Assembly: GCF_000420165.1 (NCBI RefSeq)
Contig: NZ_ATUK01000012.1
Coordinates: 1 to 64,000, forward strand
Source: Thioalkalivibrio sp. AKL19
GTDB taxonomy: Bacteria > Pseudomonadota > Gammaproteobacteria > Ectothiorhodospirales > Ectothiorhodospiraceae
DNA length: 64,000 nucleotides
Direction: 5' to 3'
A program made the translations under genes and the position numbers. The notes under the pieces were generated by a model that was not told the DNA's origin, did no database searches, and saw only the letters and a list, made by a program, of their open reading frames with translations. Shown piece after piece: positions 45,238-55,662 of this stretch. Position 1 is the stretch's first letter, and each line of letters opens with the position of its first letter.

Positions 45238-45768
45238 CTACTTCTCCAGACCGTCGAGGATCTCGTCGACCTTTTCGGGCGTGAGATTCTCGTAGTACCT
45301 GTGGTCCACCTGCATCATCGGGGCGCCGCAACAGGCTGCAAGGCACTCCTCTTCCAGCTTCAGGTAGAACTTGCCGTCCGGTGTGCTCTCGCCGCGCTTG
45401 ATGCCCAGACGCTTCTCGAGGTGCTCGATGATGGGCTCCGCGCCACGCAGCATGCAGGAGATGTTGTTGCACACCATGATGGTGTGCTTGCCCACCGGCT
45501 CGAGCTCGTACATCGAATAGAACGAGCCGACTTCGTAGACCGCGATGGCCGGCAGCCCGAGGTAATCGGCCACGGCGTCCATCTTCGCGGTGGAGAGATA
45601 GCCGTCCTCGTGCTGCACCGCGCGCAGCGCGCCCAGCACGGCCGAGCGCTTCTGGTCGTCCGGATAGCGCGCCAGCCAGGCGTCGATCTCTTCGCGCTCG
45701 TGATCGCTAAGCTCGACCTTCTTGCCGGCCGGCTTGTGGAAGGCAACGGTTTTCTGTTCGGCAGCCAT
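45238..45768 (-). CDS. nuoE: NADH-quinone oxidoreductase subunit E
   Basis: A 176-residue thioredoxin-like subunit with the four ligands of the N1a 2Fe-2S cluster in CNNISC and CLAACCGAP. The latter has an additional adjacent cysteine. Its ATG overlaps the nuoD stop by one base (TGATG). An extended reading upstream runs through nuoD in another frame and is not real. Confidence 0.97.
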   Translation of the reverse strand: MAAEQKTVAFHKPAGKKVELSDHEREEIDAWLARYPDDQKRSAVLGALRAVQHEDGYLSTAKMDAVADYLGLPAIAVYEVGSFYSMYELEPVGKHTIMVCNNISCMLRGAEPIIEHLEKRLGIKRGESTPDGKFYLKLEEECLAACCGAPMMQVDHRYYENLTPEKVDEILDGLEK

Positions 45769-47021
45769 CAGCGGTCGATCTCCCCGAATACGATGTCCTG
45801 GGTCCCGATGATGGCGACCACGTCGGCCAGCATGTGGCCGCGCGCCATCTCGTCCAGCGCGGACAGGTGCACAAAGCCCGGCGGACGGACCTTCAGACGA
45901 TACGGTTTGTTGGAACCATCCGAGACCAGGTAGACCCCGAACTCGCCCTTCGGATGCTCGATCGCCGCGTAGGCCTCGCCTTCCGGCAGGCACATGCCCT
46001 CGGTGAACAGCTTGAAGTGGTGGATCAGGGCCTCCATGTCGGCCTTCATCTCCTCGCGCTTTGGCGGGGTGATCTTGTGATCCTCGAGGAGCACCGGGCC
46101 CGGATTCTGGCGCAGCCAGTCCACACACTGACGAATGATGCGGTTCGACTGGCGCATCTCCTCGATGCGCACCAGGTAGCGGTCGTAACAATCGCCGTTG
46201 GTGCCCACCGGGATGTCGAAGTCGAGACGGTCGTAGACCTCGTAGGGCTGCTTCTTGCGCAGGTCCCACTCGATGCCCGAGCCGCGCAGCATCGGGCCGG
46301 TGAAGCCCAGCTGCTTCGCACGATCCGGGTCGACCACGCCGATCCCGACGGTGCGCTGCTTCCAGATCCGGTTATCGGTCAGCAGGGTCTCGTACTCGTC
46401 CACGCAGCCGGGGAAGCGCTCGGTAAACGCCTCGATGAAGTCCAGCAACGAGCCCTGACGGATCTTGTTCAGGTCATCCACCACCTCCTGCGACTTCCAG
46501 GAGGACGGTTGATACTTCGGCATCGTGCCGGGCAGGTCCCGCGCGACGCCGCCAGGGCGGTAATAGGTCGCGTGCATGCGCGCACCCGAGACCGCCTCGT
46601 AGCAGTCCATCAGGTCCTCGCGCTCACGGAAGGCGTACAGGAACACCGCCATGGCGCCGATATCCAGCGCATGCGCCCCCAGCCACATCAGGTGGTTCAG
46701 GATGCGGGTGATCTCGTCGAACATCACCCGGATGTACTGCGCGCGCAGCGGGGCCTCGATGCCCAGCAGCTTTTCCATCGCGAGCACATAGCCGTGCTCG
46801 TTGGCCATCATGGACACGTAGTCCAGACGGTCCATGTAGCCGATCGACTGGTTGTAGGGCTTGCTCTCCGCGAGCTTCTCGGTGCCGCGGTGCAGCAGGC
46901 CGATGTGCGGGTCGGCCCGCTGCACCACCTCGCCATCCATCTCCAGCACCAGGCGCAATACGCCGTGGGCGGAGGGATGCTGCGGCCCGAAGTTCAGGGT
47001 GAAGTTGCGAATCTCAGGCAT
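45768..47021 (-). CDS. nuoD: NADH-quinone oxidoreductase subunit D
   Basis: A 417-residue 49-kDa-type subunit related to NiFe hydrogenase large subunits but without metal ligands. [14 protein letters not shown] at the start contains the histidine that faces the quinone head group, and [23 protein letters not shown] and [18 protein letters not shown] at the end are typical. It overlaps nuoC by 8 nt. NuoC and NuoD are separate proteins here, unlike the fused NuoCD of E. coli. Confidence 0.97.
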   Translation of the reverse strand: MPEIRNFTLNFGPQHPSAHGVLRLVLEMDGEVVQRADPHIGLLHRGTEKLAESKPYNQSIGYMDRLDYVSMMANEHGYVLAMEKLLGIEAPLRAQYIRVMFDEITRILNHLMWLGAHALDIGAMAVFLYAFREREDLMDCYEAVSGARMHATYYRPGGVARDLPGTMPKYQPSSWKSQEVVDDLNKIRQGSLLDFIEAFTERFPGCVDEYETLLTDNRIWKQRTVGIGVVDPDRAKQLGFTGPMLRGSGIEWDLRKKQPYEVYDRLDFDIPVGTNGDCYDRYLVRIEEMRQSNRIIRQCVDWLRQNPGPVLLEDHKITPPKREEMKADMEALIHHFKLFTEGMCLPEGEAYAAIEHPKGEFGVYLVSDGSNKPYRLKVRPPGFVHLSALDEMARGHMLADVVAIIGTQDIVFGEIDR

Positions 47022-47733
47022 TCTCGGCTCCTTCGCCCGGCTTCTCGCCCTCGCTGTAGCGATGGTCGTCGCGGATCACCTTGGGCACCAGCACGCGCGG
47101 CTCGATGGTCACCGGCTGGTACACCACGCGCGCCTGCTCGGCGTCGTAGCGCATCTCGACATGCCCGATCAGGGGGAAATCCTTGCGGAACGGATGCCCC
47201 ACAAAGCCGTAGTCCGTGAGGATGCGGCGCAGGTCCGGGTGGCCGGAGAACAGGATGCCGAACAGGTCGAAGGCCTCGCGCTCGAACCAGTTGGCCGAGG
47301 CCCAGACCTCCACCAGCGACTCGACCTCGGGGAATTCCTCGTCATCCAGCCAGGCGCGCATGCGTACACGGCGGTTGTGTTCCACCGACAGCAGGTGGGC
47401 CACCACGGTGAAGCGCGGCCCGTCCCAGTTGGAGTCTTCCGGGGCGTCGTCGAAGGTGAAGCGCCCGGAGGTCGCCGCCTCCACACCGCGCGAGAACCCG
47501 GTGTTGGTGGCGGAGTCCGTGCCCCATTCGTCCTGGCCGTATTCGAGGTAATCCACCCCGCACAGGTCGATCAGGATCTCGAAGCCCAGGGCATCGCGGA
47601 GCTTCTCGCCCGCCGCGCGCCAGGACTCGGGCACGATATCGACGGTGATCTCGTCGTTCGCCTCGTGCAGGCTCTCCAGGGCATCGCCCAGTTCCGCCCG
47701 CAGGGCGTCGATCCAGTTGTCTTGTTCAGCCAT
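47014..47733 (-). CDS. nuoC: NADH-quinone oxidoreductase subunit C
   Basis: A 239-residue 30-kDa-type subunit that scaffolds NuoB and NuoD. The signature [20 protein letters not shown] and the following [17 protein letters not shown] are present. The chosen ATG gives MAEQDNW; a longer reading would enter nuoB antisense-free sequence without a ribosome-binding site. A Gly/Asp-rich loop of about 30 residues (near residues 66-100) is an insertion relative to E. coli. Confidence 0.96.
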   Translation of the reverse strand: MAEQDNWIDALRAELGDALESLHEANDEITVDIVPESWRAAGEKLRDALGFEILIDLCGVDYLEYGQDEWGTDSATNTGFSRGVEAATSGRFTFDDAPEDSNWDGPRFTVVAHLLSVEHNRRVRMRAWLDDEEFPEVESLVEVWASANWFEREAFDLFGILFSGHPDLRRILTDYGFVGHPFRKDFPLIGHVEMRYDAEQARVVYQPVTIEPRVLVPKVIRDDHRYSEGEKPGEGAENA

Positions 47734-47750
47734 CTGAAACCCCGGGTGCG

Positions 47751-48227
47751 TCAGCGCGCGATGGTGTTCGTGCGCCGGATCTTGTTCTGCAGCTGGATGA
47801 TGCCGTAGAGCAGTGCCTCCGCCGTTGGCGGGCACCCCGGCACATACACGTCCACCGGGACGATGCGGTCGCAGCCGCGCACCACAGCGTAGGAGTAGTG
47901 GTAGTAACCGCCGCCATTGGCGCAGGACCCCATGGAGATCACCCAGCGCGGCTCGGGCATCTGGTCGTAGACCTTGCGCAGGGCCGGGGCCATCTTGTTC
48001 ACCAGCGTGCCGGCCACGATCATCACGTCCGACTGCCGGGGACTCGGCCGGAAGATAATCCCGAACCGGTCCATGTCGTAGCGAGCCGCGCCGGCGTGCA
48101 TCATTTCCACCGCGCAGCAGGCCAGACCGAAGGTCATCGGCCAGAGCGACCCGGTGCGGGCCCAGTTGATGAGCTTGTCCGCCGAGGTGGTGACGAAGCC
48201 CTTCTCAAGAACGCCTTCTATTCCCAT
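47751..48227 (-). CDS. nuoB: NADH-quinone oxidoreductase subunit B
   Basis: A 158-residue subunit holding cluster N2, the last cluster before quinone. The adjacent cysteines ACCAVEMM, the single GSCAN and VPGCPPT supply the four ligands. Its start at 48227 overlaps the nuoA 3' end by 10 nt, so translation is coupled. Confidence 0.97.
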   Translation of the reverse strand: MGIEGVLEKGFVTTSADKLINWARTGSLWPMTFGLACCAVEMMHAGAARYDMDRFGIIFRPSPRQSDVMIVAGTLVNKMAPALRKVYDQMPEPRWVISMGSCANGGGYYHYSYAVVRGCDRIVPVDVYVPGCPPTAEALLYGIIQLQNKIRRTNTIAR

Positions 48228-48574
48228 TCCAGCGCCCCCTTCTTCCACTCGTAGATGAAACCGACGACCAGAATGACAAGAAACAGGGCCATCGCAAGAA
48301 GCCCGAACAGGCCAATGGTGTCTAGCGACACGGCCCACGGGAAGAGAAACGCGATCTCGAGATCAAAGATGATGAACAGGATCGCGACCAGGTAGAAGCG
48401 GACATCGAACTTCAGCCGCGAATCCTCGAAGGCCTCGAAACCGCACTCGTAGGGCGAGTTCTTCGCGGCATCGGGCTTGTTGGGTCCAACCGCCATACCG
48501 ACGATCAACGGCACAATGCCGATCACGATGCCTACTGCGATGAACAGCAGGATGGGTAGATAACCTTCCAGCAT
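48218..48574 (-). CDS. nuoA: NADH-quinone oxidoreductase subunit A
   Basis: A 118-residue subunit with three membrane helices. [20 protein letters not shown] is the conserved loop between the first two helices and [11 protein letters not shown] the acidic second helix. It is the first gene of the 14-gene nuo operon, behind the promoter at 48724-48753, with a leader of about 140 nt. Confidence 0.97.
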   Translation of the reverse strand: MLEGYLPILLFIAVGIVIGIVPLIVGMAVGPNKPDAAKNSPYECGFEAFEDSRLKFDVRFYLVAILFIIFDLEIAFLFPWAVSLDTIGLFGLLAMALFLVILVVGFIYEWKKGALEWE

Positions 48575-48723
48575 TTCTCTCTCCCGTACGCCGCCTCGGG
48601 CGGGCAGGTTCGCGAGGCGTCGCGTGGATCGGGCGCGCCGGCGAGCCGTTCAGCGTTGCTGGTTGAAAGCGCGGGTACGGGTCGGTCTCGCAGGGGCGAG
48701 ACAGGGCCGCACACCGGGCACGG

Positions 48724-48753
48724 AGTCTAGGTGATGCCCAAAAACGGTGTCAA
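48724..48753 (-). promoter_or_regulatory. nuoA: Sigma-70-type promoter of the nuo operon
   Basis: On the minus strand TTGACA (perfect -35) and TAGACT are separated by 18 nt, immediately preceded by an AT-rich stretch (48760-48793) that could serve as an UP element. It lies between tRNA-Leu and nuoA, so nuo can be expressed independently of the secG-tRNA unit. Confidence 0.75.
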
Positions 48754-48838
48754 GTATTCGTAATTTTATAAGATGCTGTTTTTATTGTTATTTGCCCCGG
48801 GGACCAACGAATGTTCAGAACCCGAGCCAACCGAAATT

Positions 48839-48923
48839 TGGTGCAGATGGTGGGACTCGAACCCACACGGCTTGCGCCACTACCCCCTCAAGATAGCGTG
48901 TCTACCAATTCCACCACATCTGC
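48839..48923 (-). tRNA. tRNA-Leu (anticodon GAG)
   Basis: An 85-nt class II tRNA on the minus strand: acceptor GCAGATG with CATCTGC, discriminator A and encoded CCA. The anticodon loop TTGAGGG gives GAG, which reads CUC and CUU. The extra arm GGCGCAAGCC forms a short hairpin. It lies between secG and nuoA as in many gammaproteobacteria. Confidence 0.95.
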
Positions 48924-48945
48924 CGTTTGCTACAGGGGCCCGATG

Positions 48946-49326
48946 TCAGTCGGGCACGTCGGCCGGCCGGCCGGATTGCGGGGTGTCCCCGGCGGGTTCG
49001 CCATCCGGAATCACCTCGCGCGGAAGGTCCGGCGGACCATCGCCTTCCTCTTCCATGGCCTCCATCTGGTCCAGCAGGCTCTCGGCCTCGGGGCTGGACG
49101 CAGCGAGATAGGCCAGCGTCAAGCTGTTCAGGAAGAACACCACAGCCAGCACGGCGGTCGAGCGGCTGAGGAAGTTGGCCGACCCGGCCGCCCCGAACAC
49201 CGTCGCGGAGGCACCGCTGCCGAAGGCGGCGCCGGCATCGGCGCCCTTCCCGTGCTGCATCAGGATCAGCGCAATCAGGCCGATCGAGACCGCGACCTGG
49301 ACGACCAGGAGCAGGCCGTAAATCAT
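48946..49326 (-). CDS. secG: Protein-export membrane protein SecG
   Basis: A 126-residue accessory subunit of the SecYEG translocon with two membrane helices (about residues 3-22 and 52-72) and the conserved cytosolic loop LMQHGKGADAGAAFGSGAS. The C-terminal 45 residues are acidic and low-complexity. Its ATG overlaps the tpiA stop (ATGA), the usual tpiA-secG coupling. Confidence 0.95.
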   Translation of the reverse strand: MIYGLLLVVQVAVSIGLIALILMQHGKGADAGAAFGSGASATVFGAAGSANFLSRSTAVLAVVFFLNSLTLAYLAASSPEAESLLDQMEAMEEEGDGPPDLPREVIPDGEPAGDTPQSGRPADVPD

Positions 49327-50090
49327 GTTGCGGCTCGCTCGCCCGCGGCGCGGACGATGGCGGTGAATGCGTCGGCGTCCAGCGAGGCCCCGCCGATCAG
49401 CCCACCGTCGATATCCTCCAGCGCCAGCAGGCCGGCCGCGTTGTCGGCCTTCATGCTGCCGCCGTAGAGGATGCGCAGGTCGGCGGCAACTCGCGGATCG
49501 CGACCGGCAACCCGATTGCGGATGAAGGCGTGCGCTTCCTGGGCCTGCTCCGGCGTCGCGGTCAGGCCGGTTCCGATGGCCCAGACGGGTTCGTAGGCGA
49601 TGACCGCGCGATCGAATGCCTCGACCCCGGCGGCGTCCAGCACCGCGTCCAGCTGCTCGGCCACCACCGTCTCGGTACGGCCGCCTTCGCGATCGGCCTT
49701 CTGCTCGCCCACGCACAGGATCGGGGTCAGCCCGGCGGCCTGCGCGGCCACGAACTTGGCGGCCACCCAGGCGCTGTCCTCGTTCTGGCGTTCGCGGCGC
49801 TCGGAGTGTCCGACGATCACATAGCGGCAACCGACCTCGGCCAGCATGGAGCCGGCGAGTTCGCCGGTGTAGGCGCCCTTCTCCTGATCCGAACAGTCCT
49901 GGGCACCCACCGCGATGGGGCTGCCGGAGAGCTCGCTGGCGATCTCGCCGAGGTAGACGGCAGGCGGGCACACCGCCACGTCCACGCCCCGGATGTCGCC
50001 CAGGCTGCCCTTCAGGGCGGACAGGAGCGCGCGATTCGCGTCCCGCGAACCGTTCATCTTCCAGTTTCCGGCGACCAGCGGCATGCGCAT
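49323..50090 (-). CDS. tpiA: Triose-phosphate isomerase
   Basis: A 255-residue TIM barrel that interconverts glyceraldehyde 3-phosphate and dihydroxyacetone phosphate in glycolysis and the Calvin cycle. AGNWKMNG carries the active lysine, IVGHSERR the electrophilic histidine, and AYEPVWAIGTG the catalytic glutamate. GGAGGAAG precedes the first of two nearby ATG codons. It heads the tpiA-secG-tRNA-Leu unit behind the promoter at 50164-50192. Confidence 0.97.
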   Translation of the reverse strand: MRMPLVAGNWKMNGSRDANRALLSALKGSLGDIRGVDVAVCPPAVYLGEIASELSGSPIAVGAQDCSDQEKGAYTGELAGSMLAEVGCRYVIVGHSERRERQNEDSAWVAAKFVAAQAAGLTPILCVGEQKADREGGRTETVVAEQLDAVLDAAGVEAFDRAVIAYEPVWAIGTGLTATPEQAQEAHAFIRNRVAGRDPRVAADLRILYGGSMKADNAAGLLALEDIDGGLIGGASLDADAFTAIVRAAGERAAT

Positions 50091-50163
50091 GCGGATCTTC
50101 CTCCTGCGATCGGCCGGACCCCGCGGATAGACGGGGTCCGATCATGATGATTAGAGCGGCGGG

Positions 50164-50192
50164 ATGTTACCGGCGCACCGGGAGCAAATCAA
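50164..50192 (-). promoter_or_regulatory. tpiA: Promoter for tpiA-secG-tRNA-Leu
   Basis: On the minus strand TTGATT and TAACAT are separated by 17 nt, with a predicted start about 65 nt before the tpiA ATG. It lies in the 178-bp gap that separates tpiA from glmM. Confidence 0.55.
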
Positions 50193-50268
50193 CCAAGCGG
50201 GCACGCAGCACCGGGCCAGGGGCATGCCACGGGAGGCGACAGGGCGCGCCCCGGAGCGAGGCCGCGGG

Positions 50269-51609
50269 TCAGATCGCGGCGCGGATGCTGTCCGCGATGC
50301 GTTCGGCCGCCGAGCGAGTCTCGTCGGCGTTCTCGCCTTCGACCATCACCCGCACCAGGGGTTCGGTACCCGAGGGGCGCAACAGCACGCGGCCGCGCTG
50401 GCCGAGCTGCCCCTCCACCGCGGCAACCTGCGTACGCACCGGCTCGGCCTCCAGACAGCCGGCGACGGCGCCGCTGACAGGCACATTGATCAGGCATTGC
50501 GGGAGCTTGGGAATGGCCGCCGCCAGCGCCGACAGCGGCTGGCCCGTCCGGTGCATCAAGTGCGCGACCTGCAACGCGGCAACGGTGCCGTCCCCGGTCG
50601 TGGTGTGCTCGAGACAGACGATGTGGCCCGACCCCTCGCCGCCCAGGGTCCAGTCCCGCCGGCGGAGCTCTTCGAGCACGTAGCGATCCCCGACCCTGGC
50701 GCGCACGAACGGGATGCCGGCAGCGCTCAGGGTCTGCTCGAGGCCCAGATTGGTCATAAGCGTCCCGACCACGCCGCCATCGAAGCCACCGGCCTGCTGC
50801 CGCGCGAGGGCGAGGATCCCGAGGATCTGGTCGCCGTCGACGACCGTCCCGTCAGCATCGGCCAGGATTACCCGATCGCCGTCACCGTCCAGCGCGATCC
50901 CCAGATCGGCCCCGCTTGCCCGCACCTGTTCCGCCACCTTCTCGGGATACAGCGCGCCGACACCCTCGTTGATGTTGTAGCCATCCGGGCTGGCCCCGAG
51001 GGTCTCGACACGGGCGCCGAGCTCCTCGAACACGTGCGGGGAGACGTTGTAGGTCGCCCCGTGGGCGCAGTCGATCACGATCTTCATGCCGCGCAGCTCG
51101 GAGCGCGCCGGGATCGCGCTCTTGCAGAACTCCACATAGCGCCCGGCCGCATCGGCAATACGCACGGCCTTGCCCAGGCGCGCGGCGTCGATCGGCTGCG
51201 CCGGCTGGTCCAGCCGTGCCTCGATGGCGGCCTCGGTTGCATCCGGCAGCTTGTCGCCCTCGGGCGTGAAGAACTTGAACCCGTTGTCGTGAAACGGGTT
51301 GTGCGAGGCGCTGATCACGATTCCCGCCGTGGCGCGGAAGGTGTGCGTCAGGTAGGCAATGGCTGGCGTCGGCATCGGCCCCAGCAGCGCAACGTCGAGC
51401 CCGGCGGCGGACAACCCCGCCTCCAGGGCCGACTCGAACATATAGCCGGACACGCGCGTGTCCTTGCCCACCAGCACCGGGCCCTGGCGCTGGCCATTCT
51501 CGCCCAGCACCTCGCCCACGGCGTAACCCAGGCGCAGCGCGAACTCCGGCGTCATTGGCCAGTCCCCGGTGCGCCCGCGAATCCCGTCGGTTCCGAAATA
51601 CTTGCCCAT
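50269..51609 (-). CDS. glmM: Phosphoglucosamine mutase
   Basis: A 446-residue enzyme converting glucosamine 6-phosphate to glucosamine 1-phosphate for peptidoglycan and LPS precursors. The phosphoserine loop VISASHNPFHDNG (Ser near residue 101), the metal loop DGDGDR, GEGSGHIV and the phosphate-binding RPSGTEPLVRVM are all present. Its ATG overlaps the folP stop by one base, matching the ftsH-folP-glmM order of other gammaproteobacteria. Confidence 0.97.
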   Translation of the reverse strand: MGKYFGTDGIRGRTGDWPMTPEFALRLGYAVGEVLGENGQRQGPVLVGKDTRVSGYMFESALEAGLSAAGLDVALLGPMPTPAIAYLTHTFRATAGIVISASHNPFHDNGFKFFTPEGDKLPDATEAAIEARLDQPAQPIDAARLGKAVRIADAAGRYVEFCKSAIPARSELRGMKIVIDCAHGATYNVSPHVFEELGARVETLGASPDGYNINEGVGALYPEKVAEQVRASGADLGIALDGDGDRVILADADGTVVDGDQILGILALARQQAGGFDGGVVGTLMTNLGLEQTLSAAGIPFVRARVGDRYVLEELRRRDWTLGGEGSGHIVCLEHTTTGDGTVAALQVAHLMHRTGQPLSALAAAIPKLPQCLINVPVSGAVAGCLEAEPVRTQVAAVEGQLGQRGRVLLRPSGTEPLVRVMVEGENADETRSAAERIADSIRAAI

Positions 51610-52502
51610 CAGTTCCCTCGACTGTCCTGCTCGTTGTCACCATCCGCATTCAGTACCGAGTATAGCGCCAGGGCATCACGGGTCGCCGAGACGTCGTGCA
51701 CACGCAGCACACGCGCCCCGGCCTGCGCGGCCAGCAGGGCGGCAACCGCACTGCCCGGATCCCGCTCGGCGACCGGACGGTCGCCGAGCAACTGCCCGAT
51801 CATCGACTTGCGCGAGACCCCGACCAGCAGCGGCAACCCGGCGGCCGCCAGGCGCGGCAATCCGCGAAACAGCGCAACGTTGTGCTCAAGGGTCTTCCCG
51901 AAGCCAAACCCCGGATCCAGCAGGATCTGCCCACGCGACACCCCGGCCGCCATCAGCTCGGCCGCCCGCTGGTCGAGGAACGCACCGACATCGGCCACCA
52001 CGTCGTCGTAGTGCGGCGAACGCTGCATCGACTGCGGCTCGCCCTGCATATGCATGGCACAAAGCGCCACGCCGCGCTCGCGGGCGGCCTCCACCGCCAC
52101 GGCCAGGGCCCCCTCGGCGCGAAAGCCATTGACGGCGTTCAGCAGCCCGGCGCCCGTGGCCACCGCCTCGCGCATGAGCGCCGGCTTCATCGTGTCCACC
52201 GACAGGGGCACGGCCAGTTCCGCATACAGGGCCTCAATGACTGGCAGCACGCGACGGCGTTCCTCCTCCAGCGGTACCGGCTCGGCCCCGGGGCGCGTGG
52301 ACTCGCCGCCAATGTCGAGGATGTCGGCGCCTTGCGCGACCAGGGCCCGGGCACGCGCGAGGGCCTCGTCGACCCGGGCGTACCGGCCACCATCGGAGAA
52401 CGAGTCGGGGGTCACGTTGAGGATACCCATGATGCGCGCCTGCCCAAGATCGAGGGTGCGCTCCCCGCATTGCAGGACGGCTTGATCAATCGGCACGGTC
52501 AT
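51609..52502 (-). CDS. folP: Dihydropteroate synthase
   Basis: A 297-residue TIM-barrel enzyme joining p-aminobenzoate to dihydropterin pyrophosphate in folate synthesis. ILNVTPDSFSDGG near residue 27 and DIGGESTRPGAEPV near 60 are the two family signatures; DPGFGFGKT and the late RVHDV complete the pterin site. It lies downstream of ftsH but a strong terminator separates the two, so it may have its own promoter or rely on read-through. Confidence 0.97.
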   Translation of the reverse strand: MTVPIDQAVLQCGERTLDLGQARIMGILNVTPDSFSDGGRYARVDEALARARALVAQGADILDIGGESTRPGAEPVPLEEERRRVLPVIEALYAELAVPLSVDTMKPALMREAVATGAGLLNAVNGFRAEGALAVAVEAARERGVALCAMHMQGEPQSMQRSPHYDDVVADVGAFLDQRAAELMAAGVSRGQILLDPGFGFGKTLEHNVALFRGLPRLAAAGLPLLVGVSRKSMIGQLLGDRPVAERDPGSAVAALLAAQAGARVLRVHDVSATRDALALYSVLNADGDNEQDSRGN

Positions 52503-52521
52503 TCTCCCGAAGAGCCCAACG

Positions 52522-52553
52522 AAAAAGGCCGCCAGGCAACGGGCCTGGCGGCC
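52522..52553 (-). terminator. Rho-independent terminator after ftsH
   Basis: On the minus strand GGCCGCCAGGC and GCCTGGCGGCC form an 11-bp perfect stem around a 5-nt loop, followed by TTTTTC. It lies about 50 nt downstream of the ftsH stop and about 20 nt before folP. Confidence 0.85.
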
Positions 52554-52600
52554 TGATACAGCGACCGGACACGAGCCCGGTCACACACGGAACGGGCCGG

Positions 52601-54580
52601 TCAGGACTGCGGCGCGGGGCCGCCCACGACGCCCTTGTTGTCGTCATCCCTGCCCTCTGAGCCGTCACCGGAGCCACCCTCGGCATCCGTGGCGCCGGCC
52701 TCGGCATCATCACTGGCCTGAGCGGAACCGCCAGAACCACCGCCACTGTCCCAGTCAGCCGGCTCGCGAGGTTCCCGCCCGGCCATGATGTCCTCGATCT
52801 GCTTGTCGTCGATGGTCTCGTACTTCATCAAGGCCCCAGCCATCGCGTGCAGCTTGTCGATATTGTCCACCAGGATCTGCTTCGCATGCTGGTAGTTGGT
52901 ATCAATGATCTGGCGCACCTCGGCGTCGATCTGGCGCGCGGTGTCATCCGACATCGGCTTGGACTTGCCCATCTGACCACCGAGGAAGGGGTGCCCCTCT
53001 TCCTCGCCATAATCCAGCGGCCCCAGTTTTTCCGAGAGCCCCCATTTGGTCACCATGTTGCGGGCGATCTGGGTCGCACGCTCGATGTCATTGGAAGCCC
53101 CGGTAGTCACCTTTTCATCGCCAAAGATGATCTCTTCCGCCAGGCGTCCGCCGAACAGGCTCGCCAACTGACTCTGCAAGCGAGTCTTGGAATGACTGTA
53201 GCGGTCTTCCTCGGGCAGGAACATGGTCACACCCAGGGCACGGCCACGCGGGATGATGCTGACCTTGTACACCGGGTCGTGCTCCGGCACCGTCAGGCCG
53301 ACGATCGCATGCCCGGCCTCGTGGTAGGCCGTCAGCTTCTTCTCGTCCTCGGACATCACCATGGACTTGCGTTCGGCGCCCATCATGATCTTGTCCTTGG
53401 CACGCTCGAAGTCGGACATGTCCACCAGGCGCTTGTTGGCGCGTGCCGCGAAAAGCGCGGCCTCGTTCACCAGGTTCGCCAGATCAGCGCCAGAGAAGCC
53501 CGGCGTACCGCGCGCGATCAAGTCCGGTCGGACATCGTCGGCGATCGGGGTCTTCTTCATGTGGACCTTGAGGATCTGCTCGCGGCCGCGCACATCCGGC
53601 GGCGGCACCACCACCTGGCGGTCGAAGCGGCCCGGCCGCAGCAGAGCCGGATCCAGCACGTCCGGACGGTTGGTCGCCGCGATCACGATGACCCCCTCGG
53701 TGCCCTCGAAGCCGTCCATCTCGACCAGCAGCTGGTTCAGGGTCTGCTCGCGCTCGTCGTGACCGCCACCCATGCCGGCGCCACGCTGGCGACCGACCGC
53801 ATCGATCTCGTCAATGAAGATAATGCAGGGGGCATGTTTCTTGGCCTCGGAGAACATATCGCGCACGCGCGAGGCGCCCACGCCAACAAACATCTCGACG
53901 AAGTCGGAGCCGGAGATGCTGAAGAATGGCACCTTGGCCTCGCCGGCGATGGCTTTGGCCAGCAGCGTCTTCCCGGTACCCGGCGAACCGACCATCAGCA
54001 CGCCCCGGGGGATCTGGCCGCCCAGCTTCTGGAACTTGGAGGGATCACGCAGGAAGTCGACCAACTCGGTCACCTCCTCCTTGGCCTCGTCGCAGCCCGC
54101 GACGTCGCCAAAGCCGACCTTCACCTGGTCCTCGGACATCAGCTTGGCCTTGGACTTGCCGAAGGACATCGCGCCCTTGCCACCGGCACCCCCGCCCTGC
54201 ATCTGGCGCATGAAGTAGATCCACACGGCGATCAGCAGCAGGATCGGGAACCAGCTGATCAGGATGCTCATCAGCAGGGAACGTTCGGCCTCCTCATGGG
54301 CATTGACCTCCACGTTGTTCTGCAGCAGATCGCCGATCAGGCCGGGGTCATTCGGATTCACCGTAGTGAACTGCTGGCCCTCGATCGTGGTGCCCTTGAT
54401 CTTCTCGCCCTCGATGGTCACGTTGTCCACGCGACCACCCTGCACATCGCGGATGAACTCGGAGTAGGTAATACTCCGCACGTCCTGCGTCTGCTGCTGC
54501 GGGCCGAAGTTGTTGAAGACAGACATCAGGACGACGGCAATCACCGCCCAGATGATCAGGTTCTTGGCCAGACCGTTCAA
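52601..54580 (-). CDS. ftsH: ATP-dependent zinc metalloprotease FtsH
   Basis: A 659-residue membrane AAA+ protease that degrades unassembled membrane proteins and regulators. Two membrane helices (about residues 5-23 and 104-121) flank a periplasmic domain. The AAA domain has Walker A GSPGTGKT (usually GPPGTGKT), Walker [12 protein letters not shown] and arginine fingers, and the protease zinc site is HEAGH near residue 420. The C-terminal 45 residues are Gly/Asp-rich. The start is TTG with GAGG upstream. It follows rlmE by 42 nt. Confidence 0.97.
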   Translation of the reverse strand: MNGLAKNLIIWAVIAVVLMSVFNNFGPQQQTQDVRSITYSEFIRDVQGGRVDNVTIEGEKIKGTTIEGQQFTTVNPNDPGLIGDLLQNNVEVNAHEEAERSLLMSILISWFPILLLIAVWIYFMRQMQGGGAGGKGAMSFGKSKAKLMSEDQVKVGFGDVAGCDEAKEEVTELVDFLRDPSKFQKLGGQIPRGVLMVGSPGTGKTLLAKAIAGEAKVPFFSISGSDFVEMFVGVGASRVRDMFSEAKKHAPCIIFIDEIDAVGRQRGAGMGGGHDEREQTLNQLLVEMDGFEGTEGVIVIAATNRPDVLDPALLRPGRFDRQVVVPPPDVRGREQILKVHMKKTPIADDVRPDLIARGTPGFSGADLANLVNEAALFAARANKRLVDMSDFERAKDKIMMGAERKSMVMSEDEKKLTAYHEAGHAIVGLTVPEHDPVYKVSIIPRGRALGVTMFLPEEDRYSHSKTRLQSQLASLFGGRLAEEIIFGDEKVTTGASNDIERATQIARNMVTKWGLSEKLGPLDYGEEEGHPFLGGQMGKSKPMSDDTARQIDAEVRQIIDTNYQHAKQILVDNIDKLHAMAGALMKYETIDDKQIEDIMAGREPREPADWDSGGGSGGSAQASDDAEAGATDAEGGSGDGSEGRDDDNKGVVGGPAPQS

Positions 54581-54622
54581 AACGACACCTCGAAAAACAT
54601 CAATCGTCAGTTGCGGGGAGCT

Positions 54623-55249
54623 TTACACATCCCGGGGCTCGCGCGCCAATACATACACTTCCCGTGACCGTGGCCGCGAGGCCTTCGGCTTGCGCACCTT
54701 GACCGATCCGAACCGGCGGCGGACTTCGGCCAGGTAGGCGTCCGAACCCTCCCCCTGAAACAGCTTGACCAGAAACGCCCCCCGAGGGTTCAGAATCTGG
54801 GTGGCCAACTCCAGTGCCAGTTCACAAAGGTGGATCGAGCGCGGCTGGTCCACGGCATCCGTACCGGTCAGGTTGGGGGCCATGTCGGAAAGGACCAGGT
54901 CGGCGGGTTCGCCCCCGAGGGCCGCGAGGATCGCGTCCAGAACGGTATCCTCGCGGAAGTCGCCGGTCACGATCGCCGCGCCCGGGACCGGGTCCATCGG
55001 CAGGATGTCCGTGGCGACCAGCACCCCCTTGCGACCGATCTTCTGGGCCGCGTACTGGGTCCAGCCGCCGGGGGCCGCGCCCAGATCCACCACGCGCATC
55101 CCCGGCTTCAGCAGCCGGTCACGTTCGTCGATCTCCTGCAGCTTGTAGACCGCGCGCCCGCGATAGCCCTCCTGCTGGGCCCGCTGGACGTAGGGGTCGT
55201 CGAAATGCTCCTTCAGCCAGCGCTGGCTGGAGCGGCTACGCTTGGGCAT
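54623..55249 (-). CDS. rlmE: 23S rRNA (uridine-2'-O)-methyltransferase RlmE
   Basis: A 208-residue enzyme that methylates U2552 of 23S rRNA. It shows [13 protein letters not shown] for SAM binding, [11 protein letters not shown], and the lysines of the K-D-K-E catalytic set (for example in [10 protein letters not shown]). It is co-directional with ftsH, the usual rlmE-ftsH pair, and divergent from yhbY. Confidence 0.96.
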   Translation of the reverse strand: MPKRSRSSQRWLKEHFDDPYVQRAQQEGYRGRAVYKLQEIDERDRLLKPGMRVVDLGAAPGGWTQYAAQKIGRKGVLVATDILPMDPVPGAAIVTGDFREDTVLDAILAALGGEPADLVLSDMAPNLTGTDAVDQPRSIHLCELALELATQILNPRGAFLVKLFQGEGSDAYLAEVRRRFGSVKVRKPKASRPRSREVYVLAREPRDV

Positions 55250-55316
55250 ACCCGATCCTCGCGCCGGGGCGCGGCGTGCTACAATTTCGTGGTTTCAACA
55301 CCGAAAACGGCCTCCC

Positions 55317-55616
55317 GTGAATCTGACCGACGCGCAACGCCGCCATCTGCGCAGCCTCGCCCATCCTCGCAAACCCATCGTGACCATTGGCCGCAATGGG
55401 CTGACCGACGCGGTGCTCGCGGAGCTGGAGCAGGCGCTCACCCACCACGAACTGGTCAAGATCAAGGTCAACATCGGCGACCGCGAGGCCCGCAACGGGA
55501 CCGTCGAAGAACTGTGCGAACGCACCGGCGCCGAGCGGGTACAACGCATTGGTCATGTGGCCACCCTGTTCCGGCGCAACCCGGACGACCCCAAGGTCTC
55601 GCTAGACCCCGCCTGA
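55317..55616 (+). CDS. yhbY: Ribosome assembly RNA-binding protein YhbY
   Basis: A 99-residue CRM-domain protein associated with pre-50S particles. LRSLAHPRKPIVTIGRNGLT contains the GxxG loop of the CRM fold, and VATLFRRNPDDP ends it. The start is GTG at 55317. TACAAT at 55280-55285 could be its -10 element. It is the only plus-strand gene in this stretch, lying between rlmE and greA. Confidence 0.93.
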   Translation: MNLTDAQRRHLRSLAHPRKPIVTIGRNGLTDAVLAELEQALTHHELVKIKVNIGDREARNGTVEELCERTGAERVQRIGHVATLFRRNPDDPKVSLDPA

Positions 55617-55623
55617 CAGCGCC

Positions 55624-55643
55624 GCCCGGCCCCGCAACCGGGC
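55624..55643. terminator. Hairpin between convergent yhbY and greA
   Basis: GCCCGG and CCGGGC flank an 8-nt loop in the 46-bp spacer. A further GCCCGG-like repeat follows, allowing alternative pairings. No T tract is present on either strand, so termination is uncertain. Confidence 0.3.
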
Positions 55644-55662
55644 GCAACCGGGCACGGCCACG

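Noticed and set aside
52503-52521. Separate promoter for folP-glmM
   Set aside because: Only about 20 nt lie between the terminator and folP, with no -10 or -35 element; expression probably depends on read-through or on elements inside ftsH.
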